Positions 51,357-62,997 of a stretch of 64,000 nt of DNA are shown piece after piece. Both the position numbers and the translations under genes were made by a program. The stretch is from Apiospora phragmitis. Its lineage: Eukaryota > Ascomycota > Sordariomycetes > Amphisphaeriales > Apiosporaceae. Positions within the stretch are counted from its first letter, which is position 1. Each line of letters opens with the position of its first letter. The stretch is from contig JAQQWL010000006.1 of assembly GCA_038363925.1 (NCBI GenBank), positions 4,692,501 to 4,756,500 of the forward strand, given 5' to 3'. The notes beneath the pieces were generated by a model. The model was not told the origin of the DNA. It did no database searches and saw nothing but the letters and a program-made list of their open reading frames with translations.

Positions 51357-52584
51357 TCAATTCCCATGTTTGGAAAAGGACTGGCTCCTTAATGACGACT
51401 CGGTCGCATGTTTAGAAAAGGATTGGCTCCTTACTGACGACTCGACCCCATGTTTAGAGAAAGACTGTGATCGTGCCGACGTCTCGTGTGCCTCGGATCT
51501 GTTGGTTGTCGCAGGCCGGACCTGCAACTCATGTGAATCGGCCACCTCGCAACTTGTCAGACGTGCAATCTGGAATTCCCAGAGGCGATCGAGCGTGGTC
51601 TTGAAGTCGTCCAGGATGACCGAGTCGGTGAGACACTTGAAGATCATCGCCAGCTTCCACCACGGGTTCAGCCCCACGGCCGCGAAGTTCTTGAACGCGT
51701 CCGTCACCGAGAGGATGTCGACGACGATGAAGACAATGCTGATGAACATGGCGGCCAGCATCACGGTGAACTTGGCCGAGGCTATCAGCACGTGCGAGTA
51801 CCGCATCTCGTAGCGTTTTCGAATGTTGTGGATCAAGAGGATGCACGCGATCACCCACCACGGGTCTCGGAACAGGGCCTCGAACGGCCGCGTCTTGAGG
51901 AACATGTCGTTCATGCCGTGGAAGTAGGCAAAGTTGGCAAATATCTCGACGACCCAGTATGGTTGGACGAGCACGATGGTGCCGATGAAGATGCGACTTT
52001 GCCATGTGGACAGGAAGGGCCGCAGCTTCATCCAGGCGACGACGTTGTGTATCGACCAAGATATGTTCAGTGGTATCGCGCCCACTGATAGGACCCATCC
52101 GTACGCGGGGTCGGGGAAGAAGATGTAGAAGCTCTGCCAATATCCCAGGACAAGCTATATCATCACGGTCGGTCAGCAGCTGACAGGCACGTTGTGGTCG
52201 TGGTGGCTCGGCATCGTGCGTACCTCGAGGAGAATGAGCTTATGTAACAGCACACCCTTCTTCATGTTCGCGACGGTCAGGGAACGACATGATGATGAGA
52301 CATCCTAACACTAAGTTCATCAGTCAGTATATGCCTTCGTGTGGCAGAGAAGCAGGTTGAGCGCATACTATCAACATGTTAGTTGCTGGTTTCCGAAGCA
52401 TGTTTGATATCTTTCATGATAACGTCGGTTGTCAGGGGACTGCTTACCAGAATCCATTCGACCACACCTCGACGACGAGACCAACCTGGTCTACTATCGG
52501 AGGCTTCGCCAGGGCCTGGTCGGCTGTGGCAGCAGTCGTCCGTGACTGAAGCCAGGAATCGCCATCTTGTGCCGGTAGTATCAT
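51357..52584 (-). CDS. Fungal multi-pass membrane protein of unknown function with tandem C-terminal repeats
   Basis: I recognise this as an uncharacterised ascomycete integral membrane protein family, not a function. The proposed start (52584) begins MILPAQDGDSW and leads to VDQVGLVVEVWSNGF; the donor is GTAAGC at 52447. The next exon carries the conserved VANMKKGVLLHKLILLE (to 52224), with a probable one-base break at about 52280 and an unresolved acceptor. A 69-nt intron (52155-52223) is followed by the last exon, 51357-52154. This exon has about six hydrophobic segments and the motifs SWSIHNVVAWMKLRPF, FRDPWWVIACILLIHNIRKRYEMRYSH and GLNPWWKLAMIFK. The last ~40 residues are three copies of a 14-residue unit (RSQSFSKHGVESSV type), encoded by 42-bp direct repeats. 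The N-terminal exon structure is tentative. Confidence 0.65.
51362..51475 (-). repeat. 42-bp tandem repeat in the 3' end of the membrane protein gene
   Basis: Three near-identical units, each with the word ATGTTT(G/A)GA(A/G)AA, encode the Ser/Lys/His-rich C-terminal repeat. The length is a multiple of three, so copy number can vary without frame loss. Confidence 0.85.
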
Positions 52585-55500
52585 TTGAGCGATGGATGAG
52601 GCCGAGATTCTGGCCGAGGAAAACCACTGGTGCTGATCATCGTCCGGGGAAACAGAGCACTCTATCCGTGCAATGCGTCGGGTCGCCCTGGAGTATGTAT
52701 ACCCAGGCTGGGGGAACGGTGGATGCTTTGACCCCCTGTGGCGGCCGTCGAGGTCCCAACCGTTATTGGGCTAGGCTAACGTGGACGCCAGGGGCGCGCA
52801 GGTACATACGTTAAACGAGCCCAAAAAGCGAGCGAACAGAAAAGCTCCTCACACCCAGGACCCTGCATGGGCACTCGCCTGCAAAATCCCGGAAAAGGAA
52901 GCAGCAGGAGTCTAGATCCTTGACTTAAGCAGCCCTTAAGATTGCTAACTGCGCAGCCGATCACATTATTGGGATCCTTTCTGGACTGGACCCTGTCGAG
53001 TACTCCCCTCGGCTGTTGTTGTTTGCGGTGACCTCGAGGCTCGAGCTATTGCCCTTGCTGCCTCGAGGCCTGTGCCTGTATCCGAGGATCAGCACACGCC
53101 ATCTCGTCCACCTGGCACGTTGCCCGAGCGAGATTCTATGCCAAGGCAAAAACAAGCTGATAGGGCGTGTTGCGACTTGATGAGGGAGCAGGGCTCATCT
53201 CCCGATGCTTTGGGTGAGGTAAACCTTGTACGCCAGAATAGCGTGGCACGGCGTGCTTAGCCCTGGTCTCGCTGCGGTGTGCGGGTTTGGTCAATTGGAG
53301 ATACTAAAAACCACGCACTTGTGTGTTGGATGGAGAATGCCTGCTGGTTTCTCTTAGCTTGGGGGAATACCATCCGCCGTACGGGGTGCGGTGTCATCAA
53401 TTCCCCAGCCGGGGCCCCAGGATAATACCAGAATACCACCCCAATAACCCACCGCAGCTCAGGTCCCAGGGTTCTGGTACCTACTAAGCGGCGACTAGGG
53501 TCTTGGGCAGCTAATTGAATGGGCTTGGACACTTACCACCTGCGCACGCTACGCCCTTAGTCGATCCGCTCGCCAATACCACCATCATCATCAGGCCATC
53601 CCGCCATTCAGCCCGTCTCGGAACGAAGCGGCACCACGCTGTCAATTCAGAACGAGTCTCGCGTGATAACGGGTGCCGCCACCGCATGGCAATGGCAAAA
53701 GAACCAATTAGTAAGATCAAATCTGCCAGGTGCTGGATATGCGATATTGGCACTGATGCACTTTTGATCCTTCTCCCTTCGTTCGAGACATGACGATCAT
53801 CTCCTGCAGTTTCCATCCAACAAGATAATAGCAATTCAAAGGTCGGCAGTCTGTTTGGTTCGGCAGTTATGGGAAGAAAGGCCGCCGTACCCGCCTGGGT
53901 GGTTGAGACACATTCGCAACATGCACCCCTGATCTCTGCAGACGAGTTGTAACATACCCATGCTCGCCATGTGTGCTTGATTTCGTGATCAACCAACCAA
54001 CCCACCCCCGGAGAGCCAATACTGCTACTCCATACTGGGGAAGAAGAACGGCCGACGATCTCGCCGACGTGATTAGACTCCTCTCCCGCACAATTGCTCC
54101 ATTCCCCAGATCCAAGAAGACTATTATTGCCAATAGCCCTTACATAACTACGTCAGGAAACATACTTGTAAATAACTAGAGCGGGCCGACCTGCCTTTAC
54201 ACGGCGATTTTACCCTAACGAGACGCACTCTTCTGTTCTCCTCGAAGGGACTTTCATGTAATTGCCAAGCCACTTGCCTCAGAATACTTAAACAGAAGAC
54301 GATGTCGACATCTAGCTGAGTGGAGTTCATATCCTCTCCGGTGTTAGCCTACAGTTGCATATTTTTTCTAGAAACCCATAGTACGCTCACTATGGCCCAT
54401 GGCTAGTTGACGGGAGATCATCCGCGGCTCTTCGAGGGAGCTATAACGACTCAGGAATCGGTTGCGAAAGTCTGTTCAGCTCAAACCCATGGTATCACGA
54501 CAGTACAGCCCCTGCAATCAGCTCTCATACGATCTCTAAAGCATCCTCCTAGTGGGTAACTAGCTCCATCTACTCGTCTTAGTCACTACCTATGAGTGGC
54601 TACTTGCCCACCACTTGGCGCACCCGTGTGTAGTGTGTCGTTGATGTTGTCGTCCTATATGGTACGAGATTCCCTGATTTCTACTACTAGCAAGTGAGCA
54701 GTTTATGTAGTAGCAGGTAGGGTGGCTGTGGGATAGCTGGCGATAGTTGGCAACTAGGCAGCCTAGATAAGGGAGATAAACCAGGCACAGTAAGCGACTA
54801 GAAAGACTAGCCAGCAAGGAGTTCTAGCGGCTGACCCAACTCAGCGGCTAAGAAGCCCTAGCTGTATAGTAGCCCAACGACTGAATCAATGACTAAATCA
54901 GAGGGTCAAGAATGATCAGGATCGCGAAGCGGCTGAGAACTGCTAAGATATACCAAAACCGTCACAAGGCAGCAACCTGGTGCACGAGATCCTAGATAGC
55001 TGCTTCTTATCACAAGGTACAAATAAACCATGGCATCTCTCTTGGGACGAACGACAACTAGAATCTATCGAACACAGAAGGCGTCAACGGTGTGCGTTCT
55101 AAACCCAGTATCGGTGAACTGCTATTAACCAAATTGCGCCCCCCCCCCCCCAATCCCCCAGATAAGTCGATATCCACATCCCGGATATAGTTGCGAAGTT
55201 CTGGGGTAGCCCCTTATATTGTAGGTGCGATCGGATTAGATGGTGCCCTATGGGGACAGCTTGTTTTGGTCAAGCTTCGTCCCTTGCTCCCGGATTTACA
55301 GAAGCACTAATGCCCCTGGCCAAGGGGTGTACGTATTTGATCTATACCCAGATATCCTAGTACACAGAAAACATTTCGGCTCCGAGGGGGCCTGGGTCTC
55401 GTACTAGTTCATCCAGCCTCGGGGACATTTGGTTATCATGGTGTCATCAATATCCGAATTCGATCTGCTTGCCCGCCGCTTGTTCGGGCACGGGTGTGCC

Positions 55501-57657
55501 TGCGCTAATCACGCTTTCAAGAATTCTCCGTAAGAGGTTCAGGAGATGTTTTCCAGAACACTAGCACACAGATGTGGGTGAATTGGACCGACTCCAAGCT
55601 GTTCTGGGGACTCTTCTTCGTGGTAGCATAGTGCTATACCCAAGTAGCGTCCAGTGGCTTTTCTCTGCAACTGCCCCTTCTTGCTGACCGGGATCGAAAA
55701 GGCCCATTACACATATGGTACAGCTGTAAAAAGCGACCACAAACCCACAGAAACACCCACGTTCCTCCCCTTTGCGAAGACGACAACATCCAGATCGGGC
55801 AAAGCTCGCTTCTGCGAGAACTCTTTGGCCTAACAGGTAATCGTCATATCATATCACGTATGGAGTATCGACTCATCATGCCATTTGGCGGTGGATAGTC
55901 GATCCCATTGCCCCAAGCCCCCATACCTGGAATCCGGAGTAAGATGCTCTCCATGCTGGCAACCCCATAGTTGTTTGGGGTAAACTGCTGGCTGCCAGTC
56001 TTTCGTTATTGATAGGCTAGCTTGGCGCTCATTAGAAGTAGGAAAGAACGTACTTACATGAACTATTTCTTATCCATAAACAATAGTACAACATTACGAC
56101 ATTTTCTCGGGAGCTCATGGCAAGATAAATAAGAGAGAGATACTGTGAAGAACTATTCCAAAACTGGTGCGCGTAGTCCATTTTGTTGACCAGACGAGTC
56201 ATCAGTCTTGGTAAGGACTTTGCTGATGCATCCGGAGTCAGTTGCACTGCCCGAGCTGGTTTTGCTCGCAAGGGATCTTACGCCACCTCAGGGTCATTTT
56301 CTTAACCCCTGAATCTGCCCAGTCTTACCACGACTTCAGTCACCGCAGTTCTATGGGGAAGCTTGTCCGAAATATTCTCGTGCTTATATCACTAGGGGAA
56401 CGAAAGCTCCCCCTTAGTAGCTATCCCGAGTATAACTTCCGCTACCTAACGGATATATGGCAAGAGTACTAGACAAGACAATAGAAGACACCGAAAGAAA
56501 GAAAAAGACGCATAGGAGTTCCTTTTGCGTGTATCATGTCTTGCTGGTAAAACTTGATGCGTACGTATATCATATTGCACAATGCTATCCTGCTGGCCCC
56601 CTTTTTCGTTTTCGGCGAATGAGTGAGCACGAGACAAGCAACAAAGTGAATTCTTAATAAGGGAAACCCGAGAAGTACATCGGAGAGGATACTCGAAGGA
56701 CATATGAACTCGAAATTAGCATTGCATCTCATAAAGAATTCCTAAAGAGATCAACGTGTCAGCGGGGAGAGAGTGCGAGTAATAGTATACTCACGATCTC
56801 TTTAAAATTGAAATGTTGCGTTCGTATCGTCTCAAACTAGGTGACCAAACGATAACCCGAATAGTTAACACGGCGATACTGCATGTCCTAGTTCATCGAC
56901 CCCTCTCGATATCAGCCTGGCCAGGGACGACAGAACAGAAGACTTCTGCGCACCCCAATTTCTCCGAGCCCAATGAGAGGGGACAGCGTTAGGTGCAGAT
57001 ATTGGTCATGTTGCATGCAGGCTTGCTTCGCGGAAATCGCTCACCCGCCTTTCATAGTACGGTACCCAAATGCGATAGAGGTGGACTAATATCTGTCAAA
57101 GGTCTAGACCAGCATAGCGGATAAGATTGGCCCCCGGATTGGTGCCATTTGCGTGCGATGGGGCATCATGCCGTCGCTGCCGTACTCTTAGTGGCGCCGG
57201 CATACTTACTACATATCCAAGGAGAAAGGATGCTGCAGTTGCCATATACCTGGGCGCGACGTGCCTGACTGATAACACACAAGTTTCTGCGTGACTGGCG
57301 TCATGAAACCATCAAGTTAACTATCCATGAGCCAAAGATACTATTATAAGTAGGTAACATGATAGAAGCACTAACAATTCGGCTCGAACACACGGGGTCT
57401 ATTTGTTGCCCAACTCCCCCCTTTCTGTCAGATATGTATGTCCAACTCGGCTCTACGCCACCATTTGTTTCTATTTGGCCTTTGCAGCGCTATTATGTTA
57501 GCCACTTAGTGATGTCATTGATATTTTGCAGGTATACATATTCGGAATGAGATGTAGAAGCGTAATGCCAGTCGATGTTTTTATGTTGCGAGCTAGTAGT
57601 GCTATATGTATTTTAATTGGATACGGATTCACATTCACCTTCCGAACTCTGACCCAA
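52585..57657. other. Gene-poor interval, no supportable protein gene
   Basis: About 5 kb with only short unbiased ORFs on both strands. It contains a C-homopolymer run (about 55139-55151). Nothing resembling a transposon was recognised, and composition is ordinary. Confidence 0.5.
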
Positions 57658-57742
57658 GCTTGTGTAGTGTAGTGGCTATCACTCCAGATTCTGACCGACC
57701 ATCAAAATTCTGGCAACCCCTGTTCGATCCAGGGCACGAGCT
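57658..57742 (+). tRNA. tRNA-Gln (anticodon CTG) with a 13-nt intron
   Basis: The acceptor stem GCTTGTG pairs with CACGAGC (one G-T pair) with discriminator T. The A-box region TAGTGTAGTGGCTATCA matches eukaryotic tRNA-Gln. The anticodon stem CCAGA/TCTGG encloses TT-CTG-A, with the anticodon at 57691-57693. A short intron (about 57695-57707) follows the canonical position after the base 3' to the anticodon. The T-arm is CCCTG-TTCGATC-CAGGG. A run of six T begins within 10 nt downstream, as a polymerase III terminator. Confidence 0.9.
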
Positions 57743-57746
57743 GTTT

Positions 57747-57753
57747 CTTTTTT
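57747..57753 (+). terminator. Pol III terminator of tRNA-Gln
   Basis: An oligo-T run just downstream of the tRNA 3' end. Confidence 0.6.
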
Positions 57754-59151
57754 GTTGTTTTCTCTGCTTTTTTTGCGCTTCGCATTCCTCTGTCCGAGGC
57801 AATCTGCACTTTTAGCAATGTCTTCCTTTTTCGCAAGGAATTCTTCTTATTCTAGATTACATTCATCGCAGCTTGGAGTTTCGGTCTAGCATTTGGTGAC
57901 TCGGATCCTAATCGCGTTAAATGCAGTGTTGCGACAAGCTAAAGTAGTTTTCTTTATGTAAACAAGGCATAGCAAGTACTGGATTATGTCACTCTGCATA
58001 GCCTGGTATTTCGGGCAAGACACAGCGATCCGGGGATACATGTACGTACACGGTAGACACAACCATGACGAGTAATATATTTCGAAGACTTGCATGATCC
58101 CGTTTGATTAAGCTCGGAACTAAAAAAATACTGCCAGTCACAAGTCGCTACTAAGCAGTTCCATATGGCACAAGTCATTCACTCACTCTGAATGTGTCCA
58201 CACGTCACAGACAGGACAGAAGCGGCTAAGCCACACTTGTCACGTGACTGCAAACCTAGGAAATGGGCTTTTGGCTGTTGGCTGTCTCACTCTGTAACGC
58301 AACGGCTCCATCGGAGGATGATCTGACTGGTCCATTGGGCTTGCCATCAATGCCTTATGGAAAAGAGAGGGTGGGTGGAATCCAACGGGCGGCAGGCGGG
58401 CAGAAGGCGGGCAGTCGGGAGAGAGTGTGTGCTGGCTGTGAGCGAGCTGTGTTCCCTACTAACCAGTTTCCTACGTTACTCCCCTCTCTCCATCTGCCCC
58501 GCGTCGTCAGCGCTCTTACAGTCTTACTCGCTTCACGCAAACCAGTAAGTCAGTGGCCAGTAACCAGTAACGGACAGCACTTGAGCACCCAGTGACCACA
58601 CAGGTGACCCAAGCCGATGTCCGGTGGTTACATGTACAGTTGCTGCAGGTCTCTGATTGACTGTACGTGCATGGATGATGCATATTTGTGCATAACCTTG
58701 CGCGCCCGACAAGACATTTGATCACTCTTCTTTTTCCCATTCCATCCCATGTCTCTTGTTGCATTGCCTGGCCTTGCCGTCTGGAAATCCTCGGGTTTTT
58801 TATGAACCTTACTCAACTACTCTTTTCCCATTCTGCTCCAAGTCTCTCCTGTTTCCTCGTCTCACTCTCACTCTGGAAGTGTCCGGCCAGTCCGGCCAGC
58901 TTATTTCCTGTTACCTCTACTTCGATTCTTTCGGCTTGACGTACTTTTTTTAATCCCAGATTCCCGTGGTTATTTTTGTTTTATTCCCAGTTTGGCCCTT
59001 TTTGGTTGTTACCTACCTACTTTGGGACCCTGGCCTAACAAGCATATTAAGAAAACCCGCACCCCTCGACAGTCACATCGTTCTTTTTTTTTGTTTTTGG
59101 ATTGTCTGTCGCTGCAACTTCAAGTTTTTTGGCCCCTCCTTGATTTGAGAA
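57754..59151. other. Intergenic DNA with a pyrimidine-rich promoter tract
   Basis: No gene recognised. 58690-59150 is strongly T/C-rich, as is common in promoters and leaders of well-expressed fungal genes, and leads into the gene starting at 59152. Confidence 0.5.
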
Positions 59152-60248
59152 ATGCTGCCTTCGCCATCAGCAACATCTGGCGGCCAAGGTATATTACCCA
59201 CCCCAGGCTCAACGGCGGGGACAAAGCGCCCGGCCACATCCGACCTGCATCGAGCTGCCGGCGCCACTTCCACGCCCACGAAGCGACATGCGACCAAAGG
59301 CTCGGTTGGCTCTACCGCTGGTGCTGGTCTGGCCGGCGCCTCAATAATGCAGACTCCCACGACCGCTCCCCCGGCGCCACCTCCGCCGCCTCTCCACCAT
59401 CCGCCGCCTCCTCAATATCCCCATCAGCATATCCTGGCGCCGGGTCCTGCCCACGCGCCCGCTCCCCCCATGCCGGCTGTGATCACCGAAGAGCAGCTGG
59501 TGGGCAGGACCCCCGAGCAACTCATGGCGACCATACTCCAGATCCAAAACCAACATCAACAATACGTCGCGAGCATATCGGCGCAGTACGAGAGCATCGC
59601 CCATCAATTAAACGAGCTCCGGAGCAGTCTGGCCGCCTTCTATAACGGCCAGTCAGCCGCGCATCAAGCCGCCATCGCCCATCTGCAGTCCTCGCCCCCA
59701 AACCCGTTTGGTGGAGATCATACTCGACTGCCCAGAGTCCCCGTCGCTCCGGCACCTCCGCCTATTGCACCCCAGGGGCCTCAGTCGAGCCCTCCACGAC
59801 CGCCGGCCTCTATGGCTAACCGACCGACAAGGCCCCCGCCGCAATCTCCGTTACAACCGCACAGCGACGCGCGCCTTCTGCCGAAACAGTCCTCCGCACA
59901 GGCGCCGCAGACCCGGGGCCTCCGGCATATGACTACAGAACGGTCGGCACGGTGGAGGAGGTGTGGAAGGAATACAGGGAGGGCATGGATGGCCAACCCG
60001 CCATAGAAGAGCTGGACGCAACCTGGGGATCGCGATGGCGGCCCGAGCCACGGGGAAGAACCTGGTACTCGCGACGCAAAGTGATATGGGATAAAATCAA
60101 AGATTTTATCGCCGAAGGCATGGAAGAGGACGAGGCGGTCAAAGAGGTAGAGAAGCTGCGCGACGGGGGTACAATCAACAAGCTCATTCGCTCGTTGCAG
60201 GAAGAGCGGAAAGACAAAGGCCTTCCAGATGACAGCCTCACTACATGA
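59152..60248 (+). CDS. GCR1_C-domain (putative DNA-binding) protein, one frame break
   Basis: Start MLPSPSATSGGQG. The first ~240 residues are low complexity, rich in Pro, Ala, Gln and Ser, with a His/Pro tract (about 59380-59430). A likely helical segment follows (EEQLVGRTPEQLMATILQIQ to LNELRSSLAAFY). The frame is lost at about 59917, in the word CCCGGGG, and resumes in another frame with PPAYDYRTVGTVEEVWKEY, then GQPAIEELDATWGSRWR and YSRRKVIWDKIKDF, ending at 60248. This C-terminal block has the W-x-E/Y-x-x-G ... L-x-x-x-W-x-x-x-W-R ... R-R-K-x-I pattern of the GCR1_C fold. That fold occurs in yeast glycolytic-gene activators and in many fungal transcription-factor-like proteins, some carried by mobile elements. 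Role as a regulator is inferred from the domain only. Confidence 0.72.
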
Positions 60249-60914
60249 GAAATTGGTGGGCTCCAGTCGGTCAGTGGAGGCGCGGGAATGCGCCAGGAAA
60301 TGCGCCAGGATGGGCTCCTGGAAGAGCGAAACGCGCAGGGCGTGATGATGAAAACGACGACGTTGATGATGACGAAGAAGGGAAGAAGAAGGGGATGAAG
60401 TAGCAGACAGAACGACGAGTACTCGAGGGAACGGCGTTTGTTCGAGGGCAGAATTTCAGTGATACCCAGGGTAAACGCACAAGGGGTGTTTTTGCATTGT
60501 AGGGTCTTTCGGTGGTATGTAGATGGGGGATCCTCATTTGGGAATCATCGTCCTTTGCTTTACTACCACTACTATTCACTACCTGGTTAGGAATTCTTAT
60601 AGTTGGCTGCATGAACCCAAGAGGGCGGACTGGAAGGGAGTTACAATAGGACAATAGCATTGCGTTTTTGTATTTTGTTCGTTCGCAGGCTTTGGACAGC
60701 AAAGAAAGCAAGGGCTGCTGCATTTTTGGGGCTTTGTTTATCGATTCCCACCATAGCTATCAAAATATGTCATAAAGCTCCTGTTTGGCTGGCCTTCAAA
60801 GGCTGGCGTATGGCATAGGAATGGGATTATGGAGTTTGGCATCCTTAAAGGGCCTTGGGGCCGACATCTTAGAGAGGCTGGTTATAGTGTTGACCTTGAG
60901 TCCGGAAATACACC
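60249..60914. other. Intergenic spacer
   Basis: GAA/GAT-rich stretch at about 60345-60410; no gene recognised. Confidence 0.5.
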
Positions 60915-62315
60915 ATGTGCCTGACACTCTTTGCCCACTACTGCTATGATGGGCACGAGACCCGTCCCCTGTGTATTCTCAACCCCATGACGGACTGTAC
61001 CGTCTTCAACCCCTACGCCGAGCCCGCGCGAAATCCGTGCCCGGTGCCATGTAGTAGTAGGAACAACGGCGCCTCGAGCGCTGCTGTCTCTGTGAACCCC
61101 GAGGACCGCTGTGCCTGGCATGGCGATTGCTGCCGTCTCGTCCGGACGCCAATGTGCGGGGCCTCTGAACCCAGCCAGTGTCCCAACAATGTCGTCTATC
61201 ACCTGAGAAGAGAGCCGGGAACGGCAGAAGAAAACGGCAAGGTTGACGATCTGTCCCTGCTCAATGAGGAGCCCTGGTTCGTCGCCCTCCGCTGGGACTT
61301 CTACCAGGCCGGCACGGACCTGCACAGCCTCGGAGCAAGACGGTCCCACTAGTCCAAGGCGTTGACCAAGGCCAAGTGGTTGCTGAAGAAGTTCCACCCC
61401 ATGGTCAACGAGGCAAGTACCAGGGACGCGCAAGCCAGGAGGGTCGCCCAGAAGGAGCAGTACTGCACCGAGGCGGCCCGCACGTACCGGACCACGGCGC
61501 TCTATCTCGGCGAGCTGGCCCAGGTCTGGGACCGCAATGCGGCCCACGGCCGCTGCGCGCCGCTGCCGGGGCGCTGGGAGCGGCCGCCGTCGCCGATGGT
61601 GTGGCCGTGGTACGCGCGGGTTGACGCGGAGCGTGGGGTCTGGTCTGTTGGGTACGAGCTGGCTCGAGGCAATGTCGGGGGGCTGGGCGTAAGGCCGCCT
61701 GCGCACCAGCAGGTGTTCGCGATGCACCACGTGCCTCGTGGGGTGGAAATCCCGAGTTGCGCTTCTTCTACTCCCCTTTCTCCTCCGATGGTGCAGAGCC
61801 GCAGCGGGAACGGCAACGGCAATGGCAGCAGTAACGGTAGTGACCCAACCTTCATCTCACCGTTACAACTCTCCGTGTATCCCGATCCCCCTTCACCTCC
61901 ACCCGCCTCCTATTCGGCCGTTGCGCCGCCTTCAGTCACGCTATTTTCTTCCACACCGTCTCCTCCACCACCACCCCTTTCAACAACAGGGTCGTCCAGC
62001 CAAACGTCGCTCGACCAGTATCTGGCGCTGACCGATGCGGATATCACCCAACAGATCCTTGAGACCGGGTTCCCGCAACGGCTCTTCGCGCGGTACTTTG
62101 AGCATGCTGTCGACGACCATGACAGCAACAACAAGATCCCGGACGACGGGCTGATGCGGCAGGGCGACCCCGTCATGCGCGATCGCGTCGCCGCTGCGCG
62201 CGAAGAGGTCTTGCTCAGTCCCCAGTCGTCGACGATGCTGGTCTTGCCGCGGGCCGGGGAGATGGAGATGCGGAGGGTTGGCGTTTGGACTTATGGGAGA
62301 TGTGCAAGTAAGTAA
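60915..62315 (+). CDS. Hypothetical Cys-rich protein with a single in-frame TAG
   Basis: No recognised function. The frame starting MCLTLFAHYCYDGHETRPLC (60915) runs 145 codons to TAG at 61350-61352, then stays open in the same frame to 62315 with equally good codon use. The N-terminal part has about ten cysteines (CAWHGDCCRL, AEPARNPCPVPC). Right after the TAG the sequence is Lys-rich and helical (LTKAKWLLKKFHPMVNEAS), then tryptophan-rich, and it ends in a Gly/Asn- and Pro/Ser-rich low-complexity tail. No GT-AG intron removes the TAG. A single C-to-T change from CAG explains it; a second possible start is ATG at 61402. The end GCAAGTAAGTAAG could instead be a splice donor to a further exon. 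Confidence 0.55.
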
Positions 62316-62997
62316 GCAGAGTGCCCAAACTGACGAAACCTTAAGTACTAATCGGCCTGCCTTTATGATGACGACCTAACAATGCATGCGCGCGCGAACG
62401 TGTGAATCCCGGGAGAGGATGAGTGGTAGAATAGGTTGCCCCTTAAGATAGATCGCCATTTGCATTCAGGCCTTCGGAACTTTACAGGGGTGACATTTCT
62501 CCTCGCATGCACGGCCTCGGCAGGATAACTCTAGTCGGTAACAGTATTATGGTGAACTGTTCATAAGACGAGCGAAGAGATAGCTTTGGCCCGATAGACA
62601 GATCTGGAAACACTACACTAAGCAGTAGCAAGGTAAATTATGTAAGAGCATATAGTAAAATACTTTGACCAAATTACACCCGTTAAGTCATTTTTATTCC
62701 TGTCCTTTCCCCTTGTCCTTCTCCTTTGTCCTTTCTTCTTGCCCCTTCCCCTGAGCCCTATCGTATAGATATTAGTAACGTACAGATTCGGTCTATTTCT
62801 ATACGATACATGAAATAAAGTCGTACGGTATTAAGCTACGTTTAATTTATAATTACTATGATTTTACACCTCCCTTAATTATAATAACCACTAACTATCG
62901 TAATTATATAATATCTCGTGTTGCTGTAATAAATGAAAATCATTTTCAATTTTAAGGGGTTTCTAGAAAAAAACAGAGTATCTCTCAGTCATTTTTG
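62316..62997. other. Intergenic DNA, AT-richer than its surroundings
   Basis: No gene recognised. About 62640-62940 is AT-rich with CCTT-type repeats (62700-62750). Confidence 0.5.

Noticed and set aside
52383..52814. 143-codon plus ORF
   Set aside because: Overlaps the antisense of the likely first exon of the membrane protein; low-complexity Arg/Pro-rich translation typical of shadow frames.
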